From the NCBI GenBank assembly GCA_021307315.1, contig JAJSPD010000075.1, positions 124,001-188,000 of the forward strand: a stretch of DNA of 64,000 nucleotides. Direction: 5' to 3'. The position numbers and the translations under genes were made by a program. Shown piece after piece: positions 20,775 through 32,200 of this stretch (within the stretch, counting starts at the first letter, position 1; every line of letters begins with the position of its first letter). The DNA comes from Bisporella sp. PMI_857. Its lineage: Eukaryota > Ascomycota > Leotiomycetes > Helotiales > Helotiaceae. The notes below the pieces were generated by a model. The model worked only from the letters and a program-made list of their open reading frames with translations, was not told where the DNA came from and searched no databases.

Positions 20775-22196
20775 ATTGACTGGAAATGGAGAGAGGTAAG
20801 AGGTGGGTTTATATTGCCGCTGGGTTGATGGACGGAGGTGGATGGAGGGGGTCGGAGTGCAGGCGGGACGAGGAGGTGGGTGATGAATGCGCTAAAGTTT
20901 GGGATGAAATATGGTAGCGGCAGCCATTACTCTTTTTGTTAATTCGCGAATGCAGCATCCTTCCCCCCCGGAGCTACTCACATTGGAGACTAGCCATCCA
21001 AGAAAACGGGGAAGTCGAGTTAGTTTGGGTCAGCTTTTGGCGCTGGGGATGCCGACATCTGGAGATATTTCGCAAACTGGGACCATCGTTGGGCGCTAGG
21101 CTAAATAAAGACTAGTTGGCAACCCGCGGCATCTTTGCGAGCCGAATGTGGTTTGCGGCCTGATCTGCAAGGCGGCCAATCCACAGGCTGCACCTCACAC
21201 AGAATTTGCGGGGAGCTGGCTCTAACGTCCCTCCCTACGTAGCGAGAAACCCTGCGTGCCGAGAAAATTGATAGGTACTGTTGGAATGCATGTACATAGC
21301 TTCACGCGTTCCATATCGCAAGGATTGTGGGCCCTCTACCATCTATATAACTACCTGGCAATAGACCGTAGCTTAGGAGAATCAACGAATATCATAACCA
21401 CACCAGCAAGAGCGTAGTCACAGCTACTACGCCTTTTGCTACGTGGTAGGTATTCCGACAGGTACCTTGACTTTGAATATTTCCAATTTTTTACACCTAT
21501 TAATTAATGTGTTATTTTGTATAATTTGTATTTCGTAGCTACCCCTGAACACTTTGAGCTCCTCTGACTAAAATTTTACATTCAAATTGTCGCCCTCCAA
21601 CCTGATGCACGGGATGTCGCCGTTTACAGCAGAAGAGGGTTCCTTCGCTATAACCCCACCACCAAGCTATTATTACCCCCAAACCATGAAGTCGTTTCGG
21701 CACGCAGGGATAGACGTTAGTACAGTAGTGTACTAGTCAATTAAATTCTCCTTTACTTCATCAGATGCTTTGTTCTTGATTATGGAGTCAGATGTAGTGC
21801 GCAGGTGGTAGCCAATGGGTGCAAAAGCAGTCTATTGAACAGTCTAGCTGGGTGTAACTTGGAAGACAACTAAGTTAAGGACTTAATACGGGCGCAAAGG
21901 CCTCGATATATAGACCCTTTGAGAGACTCTTACGCATACGTATGCACGTATGTGCGTATGTGTATGTATGCGCCGTCGCTTGAATGCACCTGAATCAAGA
22001 TTCATGGTGTGTGCCTGAGACCCCAATATTGGTAACACTTATGATGGTTGTACGTCGGCATTTCTTGTAGCGGATCTGCTTATTCGTATCGCCTGCACTG
22101 CATTGACTCTCTGTTAAAAAGAACCCTTCTCAACTGCTCTGTCCACGCCACCCATAATGGCGGCCTTGGCTGTTGACAATAACCGCCCTATGCTCT
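20775..22196. other. Intergenic region with a solo LTR
   Basis: Contains the solo LTR at 21279-21460, a GTATGTAT/TATGCACGTATG microsatellite-like patch near 21930-21970, and at about 21220-21262 a short segment whose reverse complement recurs at 24911-24956 (ACGTAGGGAGGGACGT). No coding region recognised. Confidence 0.5.
21279..21460 (+). mobile_element. Solo copia-like LTR, TGTTGGAAT family
   Basis: 182 bp, TGTTGGAATGCATG...GGTATTCCGACA, flanked by GGTAC at 21274-21278 and 21461-21465. It is the unoccupied counterpart of the LTR at 34569-36245, which differs at only a few positions outside a mariner insertion. It shares its 3' third with 42597-42680. Confidence 0.92.
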
Positions 22197-23882
22197 TCAC
22201 GCGATGACAAACTCCGTCTTTAAAACCATACGTTCAGCAGCCTCCCCATTCATAACGCCAGTCAAAAAACAATCACCAACAAGGCGAAATGCATCAGTCT
22301 CTACCATTTTCCTTAGAACAAACGGTGTCCGAGCTCCCACAAACAAAACTATCTCGTCTCCCAAGAGTACGTCTGGGGGCGCAGCGCCAATAACCCCATC
22401 CGCCGTCTTGATGCTAACGCGGTCGGCGGACATGTCCAAGTTAGGCATAGGGGACACAGGAGCGTTGCTGCGGTCCATGTAATTGACATGGGTAAATCGC
22501 TCGAGCTCAGAGATGGGGAACGGCTGAGAAGCCATAACTTCTTGAATGGTAGTAAGGGAGATGCCCTGAATGGCTACCCGGTTGTCAAGGATAGTGATGG
22601 GCGTTTTGCAAGAGTCCGAGAGGCCGGCTTTGAAAGCAGACTTCATCAAGGGCTTGTAGAGGGCCGGCTGACGCCAATCGGGTACCCAGGAAGGTAACTC
22701 GCGTTCGGTTGTGCTTGAAGGAACGGGAACCCGCCGTGGTAACCGCACGGCGGCCTCGATCTTCGGCAGTCTTCTAAGTAAGGAGGAGAAGGAAGAGGAG
22801 ACCGCCAAGACTGAGGCCGCACCCGCTACGGAGGATATCTCAGCTACCCTTGAGCGGGCTGCGGAGAAATTGCGGCGGCGGAACACGCCTGCGCAGTGAA
22901 GTATGTCGAAGGGGGTGACGGTTCGCAATGCCGCTTCTGCGAACTTGATGTACAACTCGGGCGCGGATAGAGTGTAGTCTATACTGAGGTAGATCGTGTT
23001 CGGTGGGACTTTTAGACCGCCGGCAAGCGTGTGTGTGCTCTTCGGGGGTGATACATCGGTCGCGATTCCGAAGAGCGCAAAGAGTCGATCGTGTTCTACC
23101 TTGCACTGCGTAGCCTCGAATTTCAAGAGGAGGTCGAGGATGCTGCCCCATCTGGCCTTGCGCTGCTTGATATTTTTAAGTTCCAAGAATGTGCTCAATG
23201 CCCTGCCACGACTAGGATGTTCGTTGAAGATGGGCGAGTGAGGCTGGTAGTTCGAGACCATAGATATGAGCGATCCTAGATCCCGATAATTACCTCCACA
23301 ATTGAAGAGGACCTCCTTCGCGGCAACGAATTCCTGAATGACCCAACGTCGGGAAAACCACTCACTGTCCAGCCACAGGAATGGGTCTGGCCCCAGCAAA
23401 TTCTCACCAAGAAAGACGTGGACGCGTTGCGCTCGATTAAAGATTCGGGCCATGTGCTGGACCTGATAGCTGCATTCCTCTTTGTTCTCTTGGTCGATGC
23501 AAATGGCGTCAATCCAGAAGCGTGAACGACGAAAAGGAAAAGCCCAGTCATTTGTGGGAAGCCTCTCTAGGATACGGTAGAGCCTTGGCGTAACCTCGAG
23601 GTAACGGGAAGAGCCCTCTTCACTCCATAAAATTTCGGTGAACTTAGGCTCTCCCCAAACGTAAGACACTGCGTCATAGGAATGCTGATTCGAGAGCGAA
23701 CCAAGATCGATGTTTTCTAGCCCAAAGTAAAGCTTTCCTTTGACGCGAGAGAGGGTGAGAAGCCGAATCATGATACCGCTGACGGATCTCACAGTGTCTA
23801 ACTTCAAAGGCCGGTACCTATAGGCGGATGGCCGGGTCGTACGGGAAAACTCTGATAGTGACCAGGACTTTTTTGCCGCCAT
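22197..23882 (-). CDS. HET-domain protein
   Basis: 561 aa in one exon. The heterokaryon-incompatibility domain lies in the N-terminal half: YDAVSYVWG at 69-77, RFWIDAICIDQ at 121-131 and RRWVIQEF at 178-185 are its three hallmark blocks. The C-terminal part (about 330-561) is the usual variable region, with SWVPDWRQP and a closing segment on VLLGDEIVLFVGARTPFVLR. HET domains trigger growth arrest or cell death when incompatible partners meet. The frame is intact. Confidence 0.88.
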   Translation of the reverse strand: MAAKKSWSLSEFSRTTRPSAYRYRPLKLDTVRSVSGIMIRLLTLSRVKGKLYFGLENIDLGSLSNQHSYDAVSYVWGEPKFTEILWSEEGSSRYLEVTPRLYRILERLPTNDWAFPFRRSRFWIDAICIDQENKEECSYQVQHMARIFNRAQRVHVFLGENLLGPDPFLWLDSEWFSRRWVIQEFVAAKEVLFNCGGNYRDLGSLISMVSNYQPHSPIFNEHPSRGRALSTFLELKNIKQRKARWGSILDLLLKFEATQCKVEHDRLFALFGIATDVSPPKSTHTLAGGLKVPPNTIYLSIDYTLSAPELYIKFAEAALRTVTPFDILHCAGVFRRRNFSAARSRVAEISSVAGAASVLAVSSSFSSLLRRLPKIEAAVRLPRRVPVPSSTTERELPSWVPDWRQPALYKPLMKSAFKAGLSDSCKTPITILDNRVAIQGISLTTIQEVMASQPFPISELERFTHVNYMDRSNAPVSPMPNLDMSADRVSIKTADGVIGAAPPDVLLGDEIVLFVGARTPFVLRKMVETDAFRLVGDCFLTGVMNGEAAERMVLKTEFVIA

Positions 23883-24615
23883 GGTGCTCGTAGGTATGTA
23901 TCCAGGATCGGAGGCGTCCAGCCCGTGGTTGTCACGGCCAAGATATGGACGGCACCCAGTCTTCTGGCACTCAGGAAGAGCCAGGAGGTATCAAGGCCGG
24001 GGACGATAGAAGCTGTGAACTTTCAGAGGCCTGGAGTCGAAAGCCTGCCAAAGTAGGGTGGGGTCCGTGTCCCGGGCCTGATGCTACCACTTAATTACTG
24101 GGCGGCACGCGCGTTGCGCGAGGCTTTTGAGGCTATTAGATTGGTCTCAAACCCCGGCAGAGGATATAACGGCACCGGTGCTTTCATATCCTCTGCCTCA
24201 AACCCTTCGTTAGCAGAATTCTAATCAGAATTCACTGTGCACCATCTAGTTGCGGCGCTATGATCGTGGCTGACACCAAGCACTGACTCTGGCAGGCTTA
24301 GCAAAAAAGGAAGAAAAATGGGAGGAGTGATGGGAGGGCAGATGACTTACATCTTGAATAATACCTCATGGTGTAACCAGGCAGGGGTGCACAGCCACAA
24401 GTGTCTGGAAGTGGATCCCGCCAAAAATAATTAACTAAAAACCAGCCACACCAAATTCGCCTTTTACTACGGAGGTCGCGGCCAAAAGTCATGAGACTTG
24501 CCAAGGATGCCAAGGCCACATCGACAAGGATATGACGAGGGGTAAATTCTAGCAAAGATTATACGTATTTGACCCAATTCTTTATCTTTTACAATGCAAT
24601 TTCAGTACATGCAAT
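23883..24615. other. Intergenic region with a perfect hairpin
   Basis: Holds the upstream region of the HET gene and, at 24156-24197, a 12-bp perfect inverted repeat (GGCAGAGGATAT / ATATCCTCTGCC) with an 18-bp spacer. Nearby is a direct repeat of CAGAATTC (about 24215-24233). An 85-codon frame at 24298-24555 on the minus strand looks like chance. Confidence 0.5.
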
Positions 24616-24910
24616 ATGGTTGCCCTTTCGTACGATGTGGGCACTCGAATTCAAGCTTTGACTCTTCTTGAAGCTGCTACAGATATACGACAAATTACAG
24701 AGATTACTGGGTTTTCTAAGTCAAGTATCTACCGTATTAGGGCTGTTGCAAAACAACGATGTTCCAACCCACAAGTGTCTAAAGTTTTATTACTGAAATA
24801 TGTTGAAGATGCTCCTAGATCTGGAAGGCCAATTAAAGCTACAAAAGAATTTGAAGATATTGTAGCCCCCCTTGTTTCAAGGAATTCATCAACACCCCTA
24901 GACAACAGAT
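24616..24910 (+). pseudogene. Tc1-like transposase, N-terminal fragment
   Basis: MVALSYDVGTRIQALTLLEA... carries the first helix-turn-helix of Tc1-type transposases (QITEITGFSKSSIYRI) followed by a second DNA-binding motif (APRSGRPIKATKEFED). The similarity ends near 24910, where unrelated repeat sequence begins; no catalytic Asp/Glu residues follow. It is a different family from the intact mariner at 34.6 kb. Confidence 0.65.
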
Positions 24911-25816
24911 CTTCCTCGGCATGTAGGGTTTCTCACTACGTAGGGAGGGACGTTACGTCATTTCAGTGAATTGCCCCACTGGTAAAAAGTGAGTACTTTC
25001 AGGCGGATTGTTTCCTACGAAGGGTTGGGAAACTGTAAGATGTAATAAAACTATTGAAGAAAACGAACACGAGATTGCAACAAAATCCGTATTCAATAAT
25101 CTGAGCAGATTGCAATGATGGGACATCCCATACTGGGCCTTCCTACTTCGCACTGTTGTCCAGGCAGACTGAGGGCTGTGTTGGCTCGGCAAGGGCAGTT
25201 ATCTCGCCGATTTGATTTGTTCGCGTTCGACTTGGAACATGGAGGTTGTGTAGGGATTATGAAGTGTTGGTCAATTGGTTTGACCCAGTCAAGTCGATTG
25301 GAGGCTGCTTTGAGGTAACATGGAGTCAATCACGTTGGAAGCCTGATCCGCGAGGCTGACTTTATAGCCTCGTCCACCGGTTGAGGGTCCCAATACGTTG
25401 ACACTCCAGTGTCAGGGGTCCCAATCCACTTACCACTAGAACACCGAAAAAATTCCAAAAAAAATCAAAATAGTCAGATTAATCTCAAATTAAGGGATCC
25501 AATGTAAATTAACTCGAAAATCACCGTGGCAGTGTTCAAATTCTGATTAAATGATGTTGTTGTGGCAAAATTCCAATAAAACCAAAATTTGGGTGGTTGA
25601 TTAGGGAAGCTTTCTATGGTAGGTTTATAATTTTGGTACAAAACCTACCCTGCCCTCCCCCCCTGCCACCCCACCCAAATGATCGCGCTCGCTTCTGTAT
25701 CCACTTGCACTATGTAATTTATAGTATATATGGCTCGGAACTCGGTTGGTCGTGCAGTAAAGCGCTAAGCTAATTACACAGACTGCAATACTTTGCTTTA
25801 TCCGCTATACTCGAAG
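24911..25816. other. Repeat scrap and AT-rich non-coding DNA
   Basis: 24911-24956 is a copy, reversed, of about 21220-21262. The rest has no recognisable gene. The stretch 25440-25640 is AT-rich with many A-runs. A frame at 25115-25318 has no family features. Confidence 0.45.
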
Positions 25817-26460
25817 ATGTCTACCGAGCTCCAAGACCCTTCTCGAAGCATTGGCATATTCTACAAGAAACACGGCTCGACTCTCTGTCTTTGCAAGGAC
25901 CCATGACCGAGATGTCTCAATCTGCTTGGCGATGATGTTCACGCCCTCGATACAACCCTTGCTGAGTTCAAATGCAACATATTGAACCTTGGAGTCCTCC
26001 TGCCAGAATTGGTTCGAGGGGAAAGCGTGATAGTGTCAAGTACTGAACGGATAAGTGTGGGACTTAGGGTGAGGTGGAGCAGGGAGGCGGGTAAGGGAGA
26101 ACTTGTGTAGACCGATGAAGAGCTACGGCGCGTATTAGCAAAGATGAGAAGAAAAAAGGGTGGACGGACTTGTTTCTTGTGATTTGCGATATAAGCGGGC
26201 ATATCGAGGGTAGAGCTACGGAGGGGAGCCCGGCTTTCCCCACGTCCTTCCATAGTCGAACCGCCACAAGACGGCTCCGAAACTACCGGTAGCAGCATGT
26301 TTTGCGAGATAGCACAGCTCAAGGCCTTGGGGAGTTGAAGCAGGAGCTTGTAGTACAGAAGGAAGAGTTCGGGCGGCGTTCGTTTTTGGGGGGGAATCTC
26401 AAGTTGAAGGTGGGAAATTAATACAAGGTGCAAAGCTTTTAGAAAGATCCGCCCGTTCGC
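25817..26460 (+). pseudogene. Possible decayed gene, unassigned
   Basis: From an ATG at 25817 the plus strand reads MSTELQDPSRSIGIFYKKHG, then after stops a coding-looking segment (LAEFKCNILNLGVLLPEL, RISVGLRVRWSREAGKGEL, TDEELRRVLAKMRRKK), with further in-frame stops near 26118 and 26178. Most stops are one transition from a sense codon. No family recognised. The antisense 164-codon frame over the same DNA is less protein-like. Confidence 0.3.
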
Positions 26461-26974
26461 CGGCTACAAGGATTCCTAAACTATTATGCACCATCCTTCC
26501 CTAGTCTTACAAAGCTTTCACACCTCTATACGTCGAACTGATGCTCTTTTCATCAAGTGACTTTCGAGATTCTGCTGGTGTTAGACGCGTCTGTTTATTG
26601 AATGTCGAACGCAATCGCGGTTCGTGTGCCAATAACATGTTTAATAATTCGGAGCAATTGATTAATGCAGAATAGGGTCTGAGTGATTGCCTCGGATTCC
26701 CGGCCTAATCTGAATTTACATGGACATGATGGCGAGTGTGATGAAGTAGGCTAGCTTACTGAGTAGATTCAGCAACCGGGCCTTTTCACCACAGTGTGGG
26801 GATTTAGTTCACATTAATCCTATTCTTGGGCTATTGCTCCACTATTACTAGAGTTTCTGGGTGCAGCAAATCTTCAAAGGGAGCGGTCGCGTACGAGGGG
26901 GGGGCTATATTGCTCCCAGACGGACGTCACAGAATCTAGCGCCTAGATGTAATACGGTGCAAATTCATTCACCA
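26461..26974. other. No gene recognised
   Basis: Intergenic DNA downstream of the second HET gene. No open frame, repeat or RNA gene recognised. Confidence 0.45.
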
Positions 26975-27176
26975 TTAAAGATAGACCACATTCTCTGGAT
27001 AACAGCCACTATTATTTCCCCTTTCCACCCCGTTTAGCAAATCCCTCTCCCAAGCCCTCATCCAACCCGGATCACCTCGTGGCGCCGTTCGTAACATCTG
27101 CCTTGGGGTTCTACTATAACCATCGGGTATTGAGCCTAAGGTCCCCAGGCCTTTTGATGTCCGTAACAACACAGCA

Positions 27177-29259
27177 TCAAACAATTCGCGCCACAAACTC
27201 CCTTCTTTGAAACGAAATGTGTCTCCTTTGGATAGAGCCCACCCCGACTCTTTCGTAAGTGCGACGCCCCCCCTCGAGTCTCTGCGTAACAACCAATACA
27301 TAATGAGCTTGCTCGTCCCATTCACGCCCACTCCTAGCCCCTTCGTATACCCTTCCAACGACAATGCACTTCAACATTTGAATATCTGTCATTTCCTCCA
27401 CGTCGAACTTTAACCACCCTCTTTTATCGCCTTCACCGCCTTCAGCAAGTATTGCGCAATTTGTGTTCAGATTCCGCGGTTCGATCGTACAATGTAAGAA
27501 CCCTCTCACCGGACCTTGTAGCTCAAGTTTGCTAGGGACACATTTGACGGCGTTGCTCCATTCTACGTCCGCGAATGGAATATCCATGTAGCTAATCCCT
27601 CCCTTGTACGCCATCCAGGACCACGATGGCACCCTCCGTTCTGGCAGGTCTAGCGGGGCATTGATTCGCTCCGTCTTGTCTCCAGACCGCTGCCACAGGA
27701 TGCTCCGATGCAAGTAACTCTGGAAAATGCCGTAGCACCCTTCAGTCTCAAAAGCGCTTGCAAGCCGGTTCTCTAGTCCAGAGATCGCAACGGGCCTGTC
27801 GGTAAGATTTGAAAGGGCAAGCTTCGAATAAGACTCAAAGAGGTCTCGAAAGAGAGTGATTCTAGCTCGAGTGCCTCTGTTTGAAATGAATTCCGGAAAC
27901 TGGGGATCGCCTAGCACATGTGCTCTCTCACTAAAAACAAAAAGTCAGATCTATCTGCTAAATCGTTAAGGTAGTCGGAATCGTCTTTAATAAAATGAGA
28001 ATGCGAATATATTAAAGGCTTTGAGGGGGATATTGGTTCCTAGAAGAGGTATAAATCGGGCCCCGTGGACTTACTTTTCCATTTTGATGAGGCTTTCACA
28101 GTGAATCCCCTTGCCACATTCCCAATAGGTCTGCTTTTTAGTGAAATGGATTGTCCGACGTGATAAGGCTCTTTCTTGTAATGCCCAGGCCCGTTTGGTC
28201 AATTCTCCTTTCTCCACATCGCGATGAAAATTGTCGATACCTTCGCAAATATAGAGTGAAGTATCTGAGGCATATGGGACCTTTACACATTTTTGTATTG
28301 GCGACCGTAGACTGAGAAATCCTTCGGTGGAATCTTTGGCAGAGCTAGCAGCAATCGTACAATAGGCCGAACCAAAAACCGTTTCCATCTTCTTGGACTC
28401 GATATTCCAATCATCTGCGTCTTCTTGGATTATGCAAAGCGAGTCAATCCAAAGGAACCGTTCACCTAGTCCTCGAGTAACTGTGATAGCATCTTGAAAT
28501 GTCTTGGGTAGTTTATCGAAGTCGATGCTTTGACGCAATGCGGCGATATTGCGACGATAAGTGCAAAATTTCTGGCTCTCTTCAAGCTTGCCCCAGCAAT
28601 GAGACAAGGCAATGTACTTTCCTCGTTCACCTTCCGTGGTACAATAAAGACGCAGTGAATCCGGGTTCTCGTAATCTCCTATATCAAGGACTCTGGTGGG
28701 TAGTAGACTATCGAATCTGGGGTGACAATGATGATCTTTGTCACAGACTCGAAGCCATTCACGAAGTAACTTGAAATGGACCGGACTCCCTGCTTCGGGT
28801 AATATCGGAAATCCGACTTGGATGTTATCGTTACCGTCATCGCCATCAGAAGCTCCTATCCGTAAAATATAAAGTAAGTTATCTTGTAGTAAAACAATTT
28901 CCTCTTCTCTTACTTATTTACATACCTGAGCCTGTGCATATTCTAAGGACAGGGAGTTCATTACCCTCCCTTATCAACATCGAGCCTGTTCTCCCGAGTT
29001 TAAACTCTTTGTTATAGTTTGGGCTAGACTTCTCTTTGTCTAAGCATATCCGGAGCATTCCGCAGAGACCACAAGAATCTGCAGTTTTTCCCAATTGAGA
29101 CGGCGTGACGTTACGGCTGAAATATCGAGACGATATATTAGTGCAATCCCCACACAATTGCGAAAGGGCTAGTTGTTGAGGTGGTGTATCTGATGGGAGA
29201 TTATGGAAAAATTCCCTAGCAAAACCATTGTTTATGCGATAGAGCCATTTATTGTCGAG
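27177..29259 (-). CDS. HET-domain protein, 5' end missing
   Basis: Three joinable exons: 29259-28926, 28855-28075 and 27930-27177, with introns of 70 bp (GTATGT...GATAG) and 144 bp (GTAAGT...TTTAG) that keep frame (TGSG-ASDGDDG; KMEN-ERAHVLGD). An N-terminal Cys-rich part (CGDCTNISS, SCGLCGML) precedes the HET domain: YIALSHCWG, FLWIDSLCIIQEDADDW, YCTIAASSAKDSTEGFL and KRAWALQERALSRRTIHF. The C-terminal part contains PSWSWMAYKG, common in this HET subtype. The frame is open upstream to a stop at about 29260-29262 with no in-frame ATG before 29058, and the satellite array begins about 30 bp further on, so the first exon was probably lost or lies far away. Confidence 0.75.
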
Positions 29260-29299
29260 CTATGTTCTGTTTAGTATAATACTAATCATAAAAAAGCCA

Positions 29300-32200
29300 T
29301 GCTTTACGCAGGCAAGCTCTACTTACCGCCTACACCAGCAAACAAAACAATATCAGCAATCCGCACACTTGCTTTACCCCAGCCAAGTCTACTTACTGCC
29401 TATACCAGCATACAAAATAACATCAGCAATCCGCACACTTACTTTACCCCAGCCAGGTATACTTACTTTCTATACCATCAAACAAAACAGCATCAGCCAT
29501 TTACACTCTTGCTTCACTCGTACCAGGTCTACTCACATACTACATCAGCAAACACAAAATAATATCAGCCATCTGCCACTTGATTTACCCATGCCAGGTC
29601 TACTCACCTCCTACACCAACAAACACAAAACAGCGTCAGCCATTTATACCTTTACTTTATACCAAGTCTACTCACACGCTACACCAGCAAACACAAAATA
29701 GCGTCAGCTATCTGCACTCTTTTTTTACCCACGCCAAGTCTACTCACATGCTACACCAGCAAAACACAAAATAGTGTCAGCTATTTACACTTTTACTTTA
29801 TTTATGCCAGGTTTGCTCACATCCTACACCAGCAAACAAGAAATAGTATTAGCCATTTGCACCCTTACTTCACTTACGCCAAGTTTACTCACCTTCTATA
29901 CCAGTAAATACAAAACAACATTAGCCATTTGCACTTTTGCTTCACCCACACCAAGTCTACTCACGTTCTGTACCAGCAAACACGAAATAGCGTTAGCCAT
30001 CTATACTATTACTTCACTTACGTCAAATTTACTTACATCCTACACCAGCAAATACAAAATAATATCAGCTATCTACACCCTTGTTTTACTTACGCTAGGT
30101 CTACTTACATGCTATACCAACAAACACGAAATAGCGTTAGCTATTTGCACTTTTCTTTTACTCACGCTAGGTTTACTTACCTCCTATACCAATAAACACA
30201 AAGCAGCATTAGCCCTCTGCACCCTTGCTTCACCCACGCCAGATCTACTCACAATCTATACCAGCAAACACAAAACTGCATTAGCCATTTGCACCCTCGC
30301 TTTTTTTAAGCCAGGTCTACTTACACGCTACACCAGCAAACACGAAACAGCATCAGCTGTTTGCTTTACCCACGCTAGATCTACTCACCAACTACACCAG
30401 CAAACAAAACAACGTCAGCCATCTACACTCTTGCTTCATCCACACCAGGTCCACTCACATCCTACACCAGCAAACACAAAACAGCGTCAGCCATCTGCAC
30501 CTTTGCTTTACCCACACCAGGTCTACTTACGCGCTATACCAGTAAATACAAAACAGCATCAGCTATCTGCACCTTTTTTCTATCCACACTCGATCTACTC
30601 ACACGCTACACCAATAAACACAAAACAACATTAGCCATCTGCACCCTTTTTTTATCCACGCCAGGTCTACTCACGCGCTATATTAATAAACACAAAACAA
30701 CATTAGCTATCTACACCTTTACTTTACCCACGCTAAGTCTACTTACTGTCTATACCAGCAAACACAAAATGGCGTTAGCTATTTATACTTTTATTTCATT
30801 TATACCAAGTCTACTTACTTCCTATACCAGCGAACACAAAACAATGTCAGCTATCCACACTTTTCTTTTATCCACACCAGGTTTACTCACATCCTATACC
30901 AGCAAACACAAAACAATATTAGCCATCTGCACCTTTACTTTAACTATACTAAATTTACTTACAAACTATACCAGCAAATATAAAACAGCATTAGCTATCT
31001 GCACTCTTGCTTTACCCACGCCAAGTTTACTTACCCACTATACCAGCAAACACGAAATAGCGTCAGTATCTGCGCCCTTGTTTACTCACGCCAAGTCTAC
31101 TCACGTCCTAACCAGAAACACAAAATAACGTCAGCCATCTATACTTTTGCTTCGCTTACGCCAGGTCTACTTACCTCCTATACCAGCAAACACGAAATAG
31201 CGTCAGCTATCTATACTTTTGCTTCGCTTACGCCAAGTCTACTTACATACTATACCAGCAAACACGAAATAACATTAGCTATCTGCACTTTTGCTTTACC
31301 CACGCTAGATCTACTCACAGGCTATACCAGCAAATACGGCATAATGTTAGCTATCTACACTTTTACTTTACCTACATCAAATCTACTCACGCCCTACACC
31401 AGCAAACACAAAACAATGTCAGCCATTTACACTTTTCCTTCACTCACACCAGGTTTACTCACGCTCTACACCAGCAAATACAAAATAGCGTCAGCCATCT
31501 ATACTTTTCCTTTACCCACGCCAGGTCTACTCACGCCCTATACCAGTAAACACAAAATAGCGTTAGCCATCTGCACCCTTTTTTTACCCACGCCAGGTCT
31601 ACTCACATCCTATACCAGCAAACACGAAACAATATTAGTTACCTCCACTTTTGCTTTACTTATACTCGGTTTACTTACAAACTATACCAGCAAATATAAG
31701 ACAATGTCAGCTATCTGCACTTTTACTTTATCCACTCCAGGTCTACTTACAGGCTATACCAGCAAATACAAAACAGCGTTAGCTATCTGCACTCTTACTT
31801 TACTCACGCCAGGTCTACTTACGTCCTACACCAGCAAACACGAAATAACGTCAACTATCTGCACCTTTACTTTACCTACGCCAAGTTTACTTACCCACTA
31901 TACCAGCAAACACGAGACAACATCAGTTATCTGCACGCTTGCTTTACCCACGCTAAATCTACTTACATCCTACACCAGCAAACATAAAATAGCATTAGCA
32001 ATCTCTACTTCTCTTTTACTCACGCCAGGTCTACTTACAGGCTATACCAGCAAACACAAAACAACATCAGCTATCTGCACTCTTCCTTTACCCACGCTAG
32101 GTCTACTCACGTCCTATAACAGCAAACACGAAAAAATATTAGCCATCTGCACCTTTCCTTCACTTACACTAGCTCTACTTACACGCTACACCGGCAAACA

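Noticed and set aside
25939..26433. 164-codon minus-strand frame as a gene
   Set aside because: Low-complexity Ser/Leu/Pro composition; the plus strand carries the more protein-like, though broken, reading.
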